Positions 38,619 through 51,700 of a DNA stretch of 64,000 nucleotides are shown in pieces (position 1 is the stretch's first letter; each line of letters opens with the position of its first letter). A program made the translations under genes and the position numbers. Source of the DNA: Actinernus sp. WN-2022 (taxonomy: Eukaryota > Cnidaria > Anthozoa > Actiniaria > Actinernidae); assembly GCA_030867875.1 (NCBI GenBank), contig JAOWCC010001634.1, positions 133,815,022 through 133,879,021 of the forward strand, written 5' to 3'. Under the pieces are notes generated by a model, which saw only the letters and a program-made list of their open reading frames with translations, searched no databases and was not told the DNA's origin.

Positions 38619-38817
38619 AGATATTGTAGTCGAGTCTACGAATAGCAGTTTCAGCGGTATTGACCCGAACGCCTCACTTCAATGTAATGAAGCGCTATTC
38701 ATCTGTGTATCTAAATTAGTCGTGCTTGTTTAGGAGAGTGTTGATGTCGTGTAAGAATGATGGCGTTCGGGTCAATACCGCTGAAACTGCTATTCGTAGA
38801 CTCAACTACAATATCTC
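38619..38817. mobile_element. MITE with 55-bp inverted repeats
   Basis: Left arm agatattgtagtcgagtcta through gtattgacccgaacgcc and right arm ggcgttcgggtcaatac through gactcaactacaatatct are almost perfect inverses of 54-55 bp. The middle is about 90 bp and non-coding. Confidence 0.85.
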
Positions 38818-38917
38818 CTATTATGCCTTGTATTTAAATCTTCCATGTCTTCTATGGTAGTCACCGTCCTGTTTGCTCGGGAAACGCATTCCGTACAGTA
38901 ACTGTGCCGTACTTATT

Positions 38918-39206
38918 AATAGGCCCTTTGCAGCTAACAGTCACGTGCCGATATAATACTTCATTAACGAATGAATTGAGCTCATGATCCCCATGGGAAA
39001 GGAGTTTCTATGAATACTGGAGAGCAAGCTATCTTTAAAAACGCAGTTTTAGAAAGATCGTCAATTGATTGGGTGGAAAATAGCATTTGCAAACAGGTTT
39101 TTCTAATAGCAATACCGATCTCGTACAAGGCCTTTAAATAAATGAAGTCAGATATTTTTTGCTCTCCAGTACAACCACGTGATTTGTTAGCTGCAAAGGG
39201 CCTATT
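38918..39206. mobile_element. MITE family (AATAGGCCCTTTGCAG), intact copy
   Basis: Inverted ends AATAGGCCCTTTGCAGCTAA and TTAGCTGCAAAGGGCCTATT, each followed inward by CACGTG or similar. Internal phrases (ttttagaaagatcgtcaat, caaacaggttttt, ccgatctcgtacaag) match 8,640-8,869 and partly 45.63-45.74 kb. Confidence 0.85.
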
Positions 39207-39610
39207 ACCGTAGTTTGTCCCACTCATACGAAATCTCCTCTGAAGGTCTTTAAAAAGCTGGTTGTACTCAACCTGTTGCACAGTTAATTACTTCTTTGAC
39301 ATTTTTATTTCATTTCTATTTTTTCCTTTGTTCTCTTGTGCTTAATAGTTATTTTTGTGTTATGGGTAGAGTAATTCCACTTAAGCTGTGCTGTGAAATA
39401 CAAAATATTAGAAACTAAGTAGTTCCATTGTTCTTTTTGTGCGAAGCCCCGAGTCCCTGGATGCCATGCACAGGTTCTACTCCTTCGCGCCTAAACACTG
39501 GCTAAGAGAGGGCTCTGGAGGGCAGTAGAACCTCTGGCATCCAGGATACGAGTTAACTATCAAAGTCGATAGAAACTAAGAGCGAGTCGTCTAACTGTTT
39601 TAGCATAACT

Positions 39611-39689
39611 TAGCCTGCTTGCATGCAGGCTCTGGTTGATTTGGGGTTCCACAGGAGCCCCGAATCAACCCGAACCTGCAAGCAGGCTA
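39611..39689. mobile_element. Tiny foldback element, 79 bp
   Basis: Ends tagcctgcttgcatgcaggc and aacctgcaagcaggcta pair; inner arms ttgatttggggttcc / ggagccccgaatcaa pair as well. It is a perfect candidate for a short foldback or hairpin RNA. Confidence 0.75.
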
Positions 39690-40242
39690 AGTATAACTAA
39701 ATTTCTTTCCAACTTAGGTGTCGATTCATACATAGAAAAGCATGATAATTTTTTTTTGCAATTTTCTATTGATTTTTGTGCGCGCGCTCGTTCGAAATTG
39801 CTGTGATAGACCATGCATGCATAGTCAGATTGCGTGTTTGTCGATAGGTGGTAGCTTGGTTATGCTAAATATTGAACAATTATTCACCGAAGTAGAGATG
39901 AATAGTGCGGCGAGGTAAATATCCACGACTTTTCACCGACACTGAGGTGTATAATTTATTTCAAGATTCGCCCAAAGGGCAGGTGTTGTATAATAGCACA
40001 CGAGGTTCGCAAAATTCTTTTAGTATATACCACACAAGTGAATAGCCAGCACCAAATAGTCATTTTATTTTCTGTCAAATGGGCAAAAACTCGCGCGAGG
40101 TGATCGCTGTTTCTCTCGGAGGTGAACAGCAATTAAATGATGATTTACCTCCGGAGTAGCCAATCTGAGCGCGTGAAAAGCACTATTGACATGTGTGGTA
40201 TATACTAAAAGTTTCTATTATACCATTAGAGTGTCTGTCGAG

Positions 40243-41440
40243 GAAATATTATACAAATAGACTGTGACCGTCGAGGAACTATCGGCTGATAGTTTCCGGC
40301 GGAAATTTGATGTTCTTAAAACAAATATACGAAGTTCGAGGGCTTATATGCTAGTTTTAAGAACATCAAATTTCCAAGGGAAACTATCAGCCGATAGGTC
40401 CGAGACAGACAGTCTATTTGCGTTATTGTTCATCACAAAATTGTCTTCCGCTCTCAGCGGGCACTATTATACAAATAGACTGTGTCCGTCGAGGAACTAT
40501 CGGCTGATAGTTGCCCACGGAAATTTGATGTTCTTGTTATTAAGAACATCAAATTTCCAAAGGAAACTATCAGCCGACAGGTCCGAGACAAACACAGTCT
40601 ATTTGTCGTTATTGTTCATCACAAAATTGTCTTCCGCTCTCAGCGGGCACTATTATACAAATAGACTGTGTCCGTCGAGGAACTATCGGCTGATAGTTGC
40701 CCACGGAAATTTGATGTTCTTGTTTTAAGAACATCAAATTTCCAAAGGAAACTATCAGCCGATAGGTCCGAGACAGACAGTCTATTTGCGTTATTGTTCA
40801 ACACAAAATTGCCTTTCGTGCTCAGCGGGCACTATTATACAAATAGACTGTGTCCGTCGAGGAACTGTCGGCTGATAGTTGCCCGCGGAAATTTGATGTT
40901 CTTAAAACAAATATAAGCCCGAGAACGAAGTTCGAGGGCTTATATGCTAGTTTTAAGAACATCAAATTTCCAAGGGAAACTATCAGCCGATAGTTCCGAG
41001 ACAAACACAGTCTATTTGTCGTTATTGTTCATCACAAAATTGTCTTCAGCTCTCAGCGGGCACTATCGCCTGATAGTTTGCCTCCGCGGACGACAACTAT
41101 CACGTCACGTGATCGGTTTTAGCCAATGAGCGCGCGCGAAAATTTTGTGGTGAACTATAACGCCTGATAGTTTGCATCCACGGATGACAACTATCACGTC
41201 ACGTGACCGCTAATTTTGTGGTGAACTATAACGCCTGATAATTGCCTGCGGAAATTATCAGCCGATAGTTCCGAGACAGACACACACTATATTTGTCGTT
41301 ATTGTTCATCACAAAATTGTCTTCCGCTCTCAGTAGGTACTATTATACAAATAGTGTGAGTCTGTCGAGGAACTATCGGCTGATAGTTGCCCACGGAAAT
41401 GGGATGTTCGTAAAACAAACATAAGCCCGAGAATTAAGTT
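40243..41440. repeat. Tandem array of palindromic units (cruciform-prone)
   Basis: Units start near 40,251, 40,469, 40,656, 40,838 and 41,343 with atacaaatag(actgtg), spaced about 183-218 bp and then degraded. Each unit is a palindrome: ACAAATAGACTGTG, GGAACTATCGGCTGATAGTT, AAATTTGATGTTCTT, then the inverse in reverse order ending CACAGTCTATTTGT. Inside the arm the AACTATCGGCTGATAGTT stretch is itself palindromic. Short linkers (tgttcatcacaaaattgtc, ctctcagcgggcac) separate the units. Confidence 0.9.
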
Positions 41441-41768
41441 CGCCTTTTTCGTTACTCACTATCTATCACAGAATATATAGTGAGTAGCTTAGCCAATGAG
41501 ATTGCAGGATTCGTGTTAGATCTCTAGTGTTCTACTAATATATTTTATTTCATGGGTAAATAAAAACGTTTCTTAAGTGCAACCAGTCTATATTTATTGG
41601 AAGCAATTTGTGCAAATATGGTTAATTTATTGTGCGATTTCTAAATGAGAAGTTCAGCAAGGCTGCTAATCCTCATCTGTTTTACCATGATTGTCATATA
41701 CACATGACATGATTATTTTAAATTATACCTAAGATAAATGTTACATTTCTGTTTCACATCCATGTAAA

Positions 41769-42393
41769 GGGTGGCGAATGGTAATTGAAGAAAAAAATCG
41801 GAAAAATCTCGGAATCTCACATTTCTTGTCTCGTTTTCCAATGCAAACCTTTTCCTTGGGTCTTGGTGTCGGCTCGTGTTTTACAGCCGATTTCAGTGCT
41901 CAATCGACACTATGAATCCGCGCAAATCCTCGCCAACGCATGTTTTGGAAGTCTGTTGAGCACTAAATTATTTGATTCAGTACCTCAAACTCATGATAAA
42001 CCAGTGCGCTTGGTCATAAGGCATGTCAAATGATTGCGCTATGCCCGTAACAGTGAAGTCGGTTGTAAAGCGCACGCCTTGGTGTCTCGGAAAGTCTCTT
42101 ATTTTTCATATGGCTCGGTTATCTTTGTTCATCTTCAGGGGAATATATCTCAAAACCCCAAAGGTAGAGGGAATCTCGCAACATATTCCCGCGGCGCTCG
42201 ATATATTCCCCTCACACTTTCCTAGTAGTAAGTTCTACTTACTCTATACGTATGGCGAAGTAAAGTTTTAACAGCATGTGTCCTGACAGGAACTCGATGC
42301 CTCGATCTCTTGGCTGCGCCCTCGGGCGGAACCCTCGGTGAATAAATCCCATACCCCCTCGCTCCAGACACTCACATTTACCATTCGCCACCC
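41769..42393. mobile_element. MITE with GGGTGGCGAATGGTAA termini, 625 bp
   Basis: Ends GGGTGGCGAATGGTAA and TTACCATTCGCCACCC are perfect inverses of 16 bp. An internal inverted pair, ggggaatatat / atatattcccc, lies at 42,137-42,213. There is no transposase. Confidence 0.75.
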
Positions 42394-42779
42394 CACCAGA
42401 AACACAATCACCCCGTGAGGGGAGGGCACTGTTGTTTATGACGTATTCTATATGTGGGGCGGTACAGGGTCTAACCTAATTTAGATTTCAGAGTTCGCTT
42501 TTTGTAAAAATATGTGGAATTCCGTGTGATAGACGAACTCAGAATAATCAATCCGTGTGAAAATCCGGTTTCATTTTCACAATAACTTGGAAATCCGGAT
42601 ATTGGAGCTACTTATTTCTCATAAACTGACAGCTTCTGGATTGGTCGCATATACCTATCCCCCGCACAAATGGCGCCTAACCCCCTCCCCCCAATCCCAG
42701 GAATGTGTTCTCCTCTCCTAGCATACACCTTCACTATAGGATGGTGCACTTGTCCTGTGAAAAGAAAGGAACAAATTAA

Positions 42780-42955
42780 ATGGCAATAACAACAACAATA
42801 ACATCATCTACAACAACAACTATAACAACAACTATAACATCAACTATAACATCAACTATAATATCATCTACAACAACAGCAACATCATCATCATCATCTA
42901 AAGCATCTACAACAACAATAACAACAATATCATCATCATCATCTACAACAACAAC
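42780..42955. repeat. ACA/ATC triplet microsatellite
   Basis: Mixed repeats of AAC, ACT, ATC and ACA over about 175 bp. The Thr/Ser-rich open frame across it is only a product of the repeat. Confidence 0.9.
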
Positions 42956-44901
42956 AAGAGCCCATCTGGGCTTTCACTCGGGCCACATGAGATTGAAGAT
43001 GAAATACACTTTCATTTGAAATCCTCTTAGTAACAAGTTGTGCTTTAATTCGCCAGTGAGAACGTCATAAAAACAGACTGGTCTATTAATCGCTTTTATG
43101 ACATGACTATGATAACGCAGGATTCGAACAACAGAATACTGGCAATTCAAGTGTATAAATGCAATACAATGACATATTCAGACTTTGAATTTGATTGAAA
43201 ATAGATAAAAAACTCGGGGAAATGTCCGGCTAAAACTGTATGAATAAATGTGAAATGAAACATAAATTTCATAGCAAGAAAAAAAATTGTAATTCCTAAT
43301 GAGAAAGCTCTTCTATTAAGCCGCTTCTCAAATTCACAAACTGTTTCACAAAAAAACATTTGCGCTTATCGACACAAGAGTTCAGTTGACCTTTCAAATA
43401 ATTTATTCTGAGGTACGCAAACTCTAAATCACAGATGTTAAATAAAGCGATAATTAGAAGAAAAAGTACATTAACAGACAAACTGAGAGGAAATTTATTC
43501 AAATCAAAAAGAGTTTACTTACAGTATTTACGTAAGTGAACTTTCGTTTCGTTTTGGATCTTTTGGTAGTGTTGTTGACAGCATCCCACCTTCGTGCACA
43601 TATGCACTGAATCGGAATGAAAGTCGAAGCCTACCTCGAACTTAACTTTCAGCTAACCTGTTTCCTTTCATTCCACAATGAATAATAATCTCATAAAGTA
43701 AGCCCGTAGCTTTCAATAAATTTGCCAGTGTCTAAATGAAACAGCTAGATCTTTTCCAATTTCTCTCACGAGTCACGGCAGAAGACAGTCTCAAGCTACA
43801 AAACTTGAATTTTGATCCTCTTCACAGTAACGTAATTTAACGTCTCAGATATTATATATATGCCCTATTTCAGCTAGCGCTGTGCATTTCAAATACTTTT
43901 TCCTCTCTCGTTGCTGGCAGTTCATGCTTCTTGTTCGTGTAGTTGCCGCATTTCAGTTGGCATACACTGAAAACATCTGCTTAACTAAGATTTGTAACAA
44001 TCTTAGCGGATCATGTAAATATTCCGCTTGGCTCAATTGAGGGTTTCTGCCGTCAAAGTTCATTTTTTGTTTCAGTTTTCCCCATATTAGCCGACATGTA
44101 TAATGTCTCGAGCTCTCAATCCAGTAGAAAGACTCTGGTTATTCTGTCGTAAAACATGCCTTAGCTGTACAAGTTAGGTTGTATTGCATAATTGCCCACG
44201 ATGGAATAGATTTCTGACAATGACTCATTGAAAGTGATATCTCCTTGTCTCGCCGAGTCTGAGAGCTTTGAACTTTCTTATCTGAGCGCGCCTGACGAGA
44301 TCTAACCTTTGATTATAATTCGATACCCGTTGATATCCAAACGTGTTTGGATATTGTATTTCGCTTACGTTTCTAAATGTACATTGGATCTGTCCAAACA
44401 GCGCTGATCGAATGTATTACGGCTCCTGGTTGTTCATGTATTTTTATGGTCAACAAGAGCGCCAGTTGAAATATTCTGAGCCTGTTGGAAGGCTTTCGCC
44501 CTTGCGGGTCGACCATTTTGATTTACTGTATTAAATTATGTAAATAAATTAACCTGGTGAGTGTTACGTGACCAGCACAGTGCGATCTGATTGGTGGTGA
44601 ACTTGACCTTTAACGCATGCGCAGAAATTTTGCGACACCCAACTTAAAATAAATTAAAAAATAAATTAAAAAAATAGGGGCTTGCATTTAAGACTCGGTA
44701 CTGCCACAGGCAGCCCGAGTAACAAGTTCCAACTACTTTCTGCTAATAATCTAAACAGGAAACTAGCGATGAACAAACATGTCATTATGTTATAATTTCA
44801 GCATAACTGGTTTTCTGAGCATCTAATTTTTCAACTTCTGGTAAAATCACACAATTTTAAGGAAAGCAACATCAGTCAAGCGTATAACTGGAGCAAGATC
44901 T

Positions 44902-45294
44902 ATTGTTCCGCGGCAATGAATGTGATTTCACTAATCCCACATAGAAAATGGTTCAATTCTTTCTAAAGATATCCCTTGACTAGCGGTATTAATGTTCTCA
45001 AATAAAAATGCATGAAATCGCTCGTTGTGTATATGTTTTTGATTCCAAAACAAATTCAGCCAATAGAAAGACAATAAAACAAATGCGGATATATTATGAA
45101 ATATTTCAGTGTTCCCTACATATAATTTCTTTCTCCCTTTTTACATAGTTACATATTGTCTGCTTCAATCATTTTCTTAAAGAAATATGAAATCAGAGTT
45201 TTCCCCTATTTTTAGGAGGTTTATTTCTGTTTAACCAATGAGATATCAAGTTTCAAGAATAGAAAAATTAACATCTTTGTGCATTCCTGGCCGT
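44902..45294. mobile_element. Non-autonomous element, second copy of the type in the LINE
   Basis: It shares its start (attgttccgcggcaatga) and end (aatagaaaaattaacat...cattcctggccgt) with the insertion at 17.14-17.55 kb. The interior is diverged AT-rich sequence. It is downstream of the MINDY gene. Confidence 0.55.
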
Positions 45295-45768
45295 TGAGTG
45301 CTCCTGTTCTTACGCGAACCATTACTTAAAGTACACATGTACTTGCCTCTCACTTTTGGGTTTAATTCCCAGAAGTGGCCTGGGTTTAATTCCCAGACGC
45401 ACAATTTTTTTTCAGTTTGCTCCCTCCACCAAAAAAATAATTCAAATTCAAATTCGATCTCGGAATAATTGTAATAGCCTGGTGCTCCTCTAAATATGGA
45501 TTAAGGCACAATTGCGTGCAATATTTCCCTTATTCATGATCACAAGAATGTAATTCAGACAAAATCCAAAACACGTGTCTTCTATATAGTAGAGCTTGAA
45601 ATTAGAGAAATTAGAGTCAGGATTTCAATTGATAAGTGCATTCCTATACCGATCTTTAAATACATGACTTTGTGTACATGAATCCAGTTTTTTGCCATCC
45701 AGTACAACCACGTAATTGCATTCCTGCAAATGGTCCATTTGAAGCACTGTATTGATGTGTGTACTCAC

Positions 45769-48700
45769 ATTTGAATTTTGGCTCTGTTGGGCTGTTTGTG
45801 GTTGAACATGTTGACGAGTAGGTCGTCCTGCAACAGAGTGGTGAGGAGCTCTCCTCACTGGACCCGCAAGAGGTCTCGACTGCTGCAGTGATTGCTGCTG
45901 TTGTTGTTGCTGCTGTCTTCTTTCTTCCTCTTGTAACTGCATTGCCAGCTGTAGACTAGGGGTCAAAAATTATATTATTATGATGTAGAAATAATAATTA
46001 TAGTCATATAATTTTGATATCATATACATGAATATTTAACAATATATCTTGCATAAAAAGAAATGTTAGAAATACTTTAGAAGAACATATAAAGCAAATA
46101 ATATATACATATCATTATATATAAACAATTCACCTCTAGGAATAAGAAATGTTTTATTCAAGCAGTAGACAACACATTTCAAAGTGTTTACTGGCGAAAT
46201 AAAGCACACTGGATGTTGGGAGAAGTCGAGAACACAAGAAATGCTTGAAAATCACAAGCCAAAGGCGCATGATTTTCAACCATTTCAAGTGTTCTCGCAA
46301 CATCCCAAGTGCTATATTTCGCCAGACAGTAAACACATTGAAATGTGTGGTCTATTGCTTTTATGATATAACTACATCACAACGCAAGCAGGCATGCCGA
46401 TTTCTATGTGTTTACCGGAACAATAGACCTTTATTTTTTCGAGTCTATAAGCCAATCGGAGTGCTCGTACTATCTGGGTTATATTATAAAGTCCTACAGT
46501 ATAAGTACACGTAGTATATAATTGAAGGGCTGTGTGCAACAAGGGTGTAAGTGACTCCTGATCACATTCTAAATTCTCCTTCAAATTCTTTGTTTTCCAA
46601 GGGAGAATTTAGAATGTGATCAAGAGTTACTTACGCCCTTGTTGCACACAGCCCTTCAATTTATATAATATGTTTTTTCCCCTAAATCTGTAGGGTTACA
46701 AGGGAGGGTATGGTGTTTCACTGTACTAAATTGTGTACCCTTTTTAAATTAAGTGCTAATTTATTATTATTATCATTATTATTATTATCATCGACTCAAT
46801 GTTTTCATATATACAAACATATTTAACTTTTGAGTATGTACAACAACAACAACTTTATTGTACCCTTGAATTACAGTCAGTATAAGTAACATTGAGACAA
46901 TGTTACAGCACTTTTCAATATCACTTGGACTGAGAACTCACAAGTCGACCAACATTTTGTGTTTTCTGCTGCCGACTCAATCATAACTATGACGGATACT
47001 GAATATGTACGAGCAATGGCCATGGAAATCTTACAGGATCGGCAAGCTTCACACGGACATTGCTCGTAAATATTTGGTGGTTGTTGTAGTTATGATTGAT
47101 GGCAGCATAAAATGCAAATTTGTAGAGGAAAACTGGACAACCTGGAGAAAAATCCTCGAAGCAAGCCTGGTGAGACTCAACTCACATATATGGCACTGAA
47201 CACTGGTGCTTAAATACCACTGCACCAAACCATGATTTTGCCTTGTACGAACTGATTTTAAATTGAAGGGCTAGCTGTGTGCAAAAAGGGCATAAGTGAC
47301 TCTTGATCACATTCTAAATTCTCCTACAATTTCTGTTTTCTAAAGGAGAATTTAGAATGTGATCAAGAATCACTTAAGCTCTTTTTGCACACAGTCCTTC
47401 AATTGTAACATGGAATGGAAAGTTAATTTGACCTTAAGTTGTAAAGATATTTACAAGTAAGATTAAGAAAACTGGCCAGCACATGTTCTCACAAGAGACT
47501 GCCATGCTGATTAAATTAAATACTGAAGGCCTATTCCAAAGACCAAAGGGCTACTCAAAAATTGCCCCAGTTGAAGTTTTAAAACAATCACTTACTCATT
47601 CCACTCCTGGGGTGACATATTAGGGCCTCCTGATGGAGGGGCAAAAGAGAGTTGGGGCTGATTGGATGGGGGCCCTTGGGGTACCTGCCCCTCCCTTTCT
47701 CTAGCTTCAGCCTTTGCTTGCTCTTCTTGAAGGGTGAGTGCAACCAGGTAGCTATGGTAACCAGAACAAAAAGCATGCAATGTATGAACTAAAAATAAAT
47801 AATGTAAATTGTAGGTGTGAATAACGTAATACTGCATATGTTTATAAAGCATCATGGTCGATGAACCCACAAACTGTTAGCTTTAAACATTATCATGTTA
47901 AAATAAAGGTTATTATAATTATTAATATTACCATGTTTTTTAAAGACCAATCTTGATTTGTTTGTTTGTTCATTCTGTTAATTACATGTACATGTACGTA
48001 TTACAGGGGAACCCAACACCTACACAAAGATGTATTCAAAAGAAATAAGTTCTGCTTAATGTCTTTTATTTCTCTGTGTTGCTACAAAGAGAAAATTAGC
48101 TTTCAAGCCCCTCTCCAACTATCAGCTGATAGAAACCTTGAGTTTGCAGTGTAATTATTGTTAAATAGTAAATATAGTTTCTCTCAATGACAAGTATGTT
48201 AGTTCCACAGTCATTCAAGTTTGTGTTGTCATCTCCTGATGTCAGGCTGAGTTCTTTATGGGAACATTTCTGCATTCTGATTGGTCTGAATTGTTTTAAT
48301 TGACACTGTAAGGTACATTTACGGAACTACAAATTAAGTTAATGAACCAGAGGATCAAAAACCTCTCTCGTCATGACGTACAATGTACATTGTACATGTA
48401 AAGTAATAATCACTATCTTAGATAGTTTGTTGAAAATACATACTCTTGATCTTCTTGGGAGATTCCTTGTGTGGGTGGTACTGGGGGAGGTTTGGCTACT
48501 TCAACAGGGGGTTGTTGCATTTGTGAAACTGTCCTGAAGTTAGCATCTACAAAACACCCATCCCCCTCCACGTTGGAGAGGGTCTCCCAGACTACCTTCT
48601 CCTCTGTCAGGTATCCTTGGTCAGTGGCAAGAAGAAACAGCTCTTTCTGGTCAACAGAGAAGAACGGGAAATTGTGATGGTTAATTTCCATGGTACATAT

Positions 48701-51700
48701 ATTATTTACAACATTTTGTGTCATTGCTTGGTCAACATTGTTGTGGACTCGCAAGGTGTTTTCAGAACAACAAGCAGGAAATAGTTTAACAGCAGAGCCT
48801 TGAGAAAGAGGGAAATTGTGGGGGGAGGGGATGATTCTAGTGCATGTTATCACACAACTGCATACAATGTCCTCTTATTTCCAATGACAATAGCAGTGAG
48901 CAGTTATTTTTTTTGCATACGTAAGGTGCTTAAGGTTACCGATCACCTTCACAGGTACCATTCAGGAGAAAATTAATCTAGCGCCCACTTTAAATTTAAA
49001 CTCTATAAAACCAGTATCAATTTAAAGCATACATGTAGATATTGAAGACTTTTATTTTCTCGATTTTGTCAAACCTTGAGAGTAGGGAAGCAAAAAACGT
49101 GAAATTCGGCCATGTCTTTGGTGGTCAGAGTTAAACTCCCTCGCGTTACTCTCAATAAGCCGGTGAGCTGCATTGTGTCAATCAGCACCTATTGGAGAAC
49201 AAAACCATGTGACATAATTTGGATACATTATTTCTTTCAAAAGTTATAAAATTTCAAAGTTTTGTTATGCAAATTACCACTGTGTTTTTGCTACATCGGC
49301 CAAAACTCAGAAACTATTTAGAAATTGAACATTCTGAGACACAGTTTTCATCATCAGTTATTGTCCTAGGTTTCAGCCAATTTCGATAAAGTTCGAACAA
49401 AACTAAGGGTACCTTTACTCAAAAGTACGACTGCATTTATTAATTGTAATAAAGCAAATTGCTGAATATTTTGGCAAATGTTTTTTTTTAGAATGTTTAT
49501 TTCAGAAAAAAAAGTTCTCAATGAAATGTATCGATCCATATAAGAAAAAAGTTAACAAGATGTTTGAAAATTAAGCCCGTGAAGGTTATCGGTAACCTTA
49601 ATATGTTGTACACTACATATTCATATGGCTGAGACCAAATTAGCCACAAAAAATCATGTATGTATAATTCTAATAAATCCTGTTTATTAAATTTAACAAA
49701 CTCTTGAGGTCTTCTGACTGGCTGTTACATGTACATGTACTTGGAGCAGATTTTACAGCATGGACTGTTGGTCTGTGACACTAAATATTAATTAAAACTA
49801 CTGACTTATGGTGCTCATATTATTGGGTTCTAATCAAGACTACCATAAATACCCATATACAGAACACACCTTTTTTGGACAAAAAAACAAGGGTTAAAGT
49901 TGGGGGTGCTGCATACATGTATGCACGAGTACATGCAAGCACAAATTATATACTGTAACTCGCCCAGGCACCAGGTCCTTCAAAATCCAAGATGGCAGAC
50001 CTTGCACTCATTTCACCAGAAATCCTCACTTTCTCTTCACTTGCTCTTAAAGGAATGAGGTTCCTTCAAAATCTTATGAGTAAATACATTTATTAATGGG
50101 GGAATAAGAGAAGAATAATTCTGGAGTGACTTAAAGACAGAAATGTTAAAATATACTGAAGAAATGACAAAGAAAGTTGTAACCATATTCGAAGTTGCGA
50201 TAGCAGTTGACGTGACTTAATAGAATGACAACGATTTCAATTTGCTTCAGGTACATGTATGAGCGTAAGTTTGGGGGTGCACCCTATACGTGGGTATTTA
50301 CATTGTATGGTAATTGTAATTTATACATGGTTAAATATCCAGCGAGTACATTGGGGGCCCTGTGATGTGCTCATGCGGTACTGGGTCAGTTCTCATAATA
50401 TATGGGATTTGTTGTTGTTGTTATTGCCATACTGCAGGTCACTTGTCAAGGTTTGCTTGGATCAAAAAGAGATTTCACAAATCAAAAGGCAAGAGTCTGA
50501 GTGTGCATGTAAATTGACATGTTGAGACCTTTCCAACATCTTTTTGAAATCTCACACATATTACATTGAATTATGACCATAAAGTAAGCGCAATATTTAC
50601 AAAGTAACAAGCACAGTACTGATAGACAGCGATGAGTTTGACAATGAGTAACTGGGAAATCAAGGCTTATTGTAACTGTGAAATATCTACCCTTTGGTCC
50701 TACTCTCATCATTCTGGACCAATACACTGTACATGTACAGTCATGTACATTTGGGCTAAAGTGAACAAGTTGCACCGTAAATACGTTGTTGGATTAAGTG
50801 GTTGGCCGACCACTTACCGACCATGCACTTTAACCGACCACAGTCATTTTACGGTGCAACTTGTTTACTTTAGCCATACGTTTGTATTCCCCAGTTCAGC
50901 CCAGTTCAGGAAGTTACATGTAGTACTGTATAATCTATAATGTACCTTGTGTTTGTAGAGGGTGTTAAAATGGTTGTTCCTGAAGAAGACACACAGTTCT
51001 TCTTCATCCATCCTGGTGTTCAGTTCATACAGGCCATGATAAGTTAGTTGGGTTGCACTTTGTTCCAAAAATGCCTCAGCAATCAAACCTGGTGATTACA
51101 CAAATAATTTATTTTGCAAATCTGTAAAGTTTATAAACAAACCTTAATTATAATTAGCTTGGATGACATAACTGTCTACATGTACAATGTACTCTTACTA
51201 GAACTAATAATTGAATTCCGTTTTTTTTCAATAGAAACCTAAACATAACGTATGTTACATGTATAATCATGCTCAGCATAAATTTAATATCATACAATGC
51301 TCAAGTCATGCAAAGCGTAAAGGTCAAGTGAGGGTCTTTAAGAGATACCCCCCTTTTCAAAGCTAGTGCATGCTTCTAACCTTGTGCAATAAAAACCTAG
51401 CTAATGGGAAACATTTATTAAATATTAAGCTCTTCACACCTTCTGTCAACAGCTTGCAGTCAGCACCTTCCTGCTTACTGGCAATAATCTTCTCTACCAG
51501 TTGATTATAGCTGGAGCTGCTGATGGCTGTTATGCCCTCTTGGTTCTGTGGATCTATCAGCCATCCATGTAGAAGTCTGATGTCTAGAAGGTCAAACACT
51601 ACACACTCTGGTGTGAACTCAAAGTCAGCCACCCTAGCAATTTATAAAGAAAGACATACCTTGTTATCAAGTTAAGAGAATGTTATCAATAATGATTTAC

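Larger units (their letters stand above)
37338..40242. other. Repeat-rich intergenic stretch without genes
   Basis: It contains small foldback elements at 37,562-37,750, 38,619-38,817, 38,918-39,206 and 39,611-39,689 and otherwise no recognisable gene. Some CpG-rich patches near 39,780-39,800 and 40,090-40,170 have no open frame of interest. Confidence 0.5.
41441..45624. other. Gene-less stretch with MITEs and microsatellite
   Basis: It holds a MITE at 41,769-42,393, a triplet microsatellite at 42,780-42,955, an AT-rich run near 44,640-44,670 and the non-autonomous element at 44,902-45,294. No gene is recognised. The missing last exon of the MINDY gene, if present in the window, should lie here on the minus strand but I could not identify it. 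Confidence 0.5.

Noticed and set aside
40264..41129. Open frames of up to 154 codons across the palindrome array
   Set aside because: They repeat the same peptide per unit, in several frames and on both strands, so they come from the repeat.
42780..43019. Thr/Ser-rich 79-codon frame
   Set aside because: It is only the ACA/ATC microsatellite read in frame.
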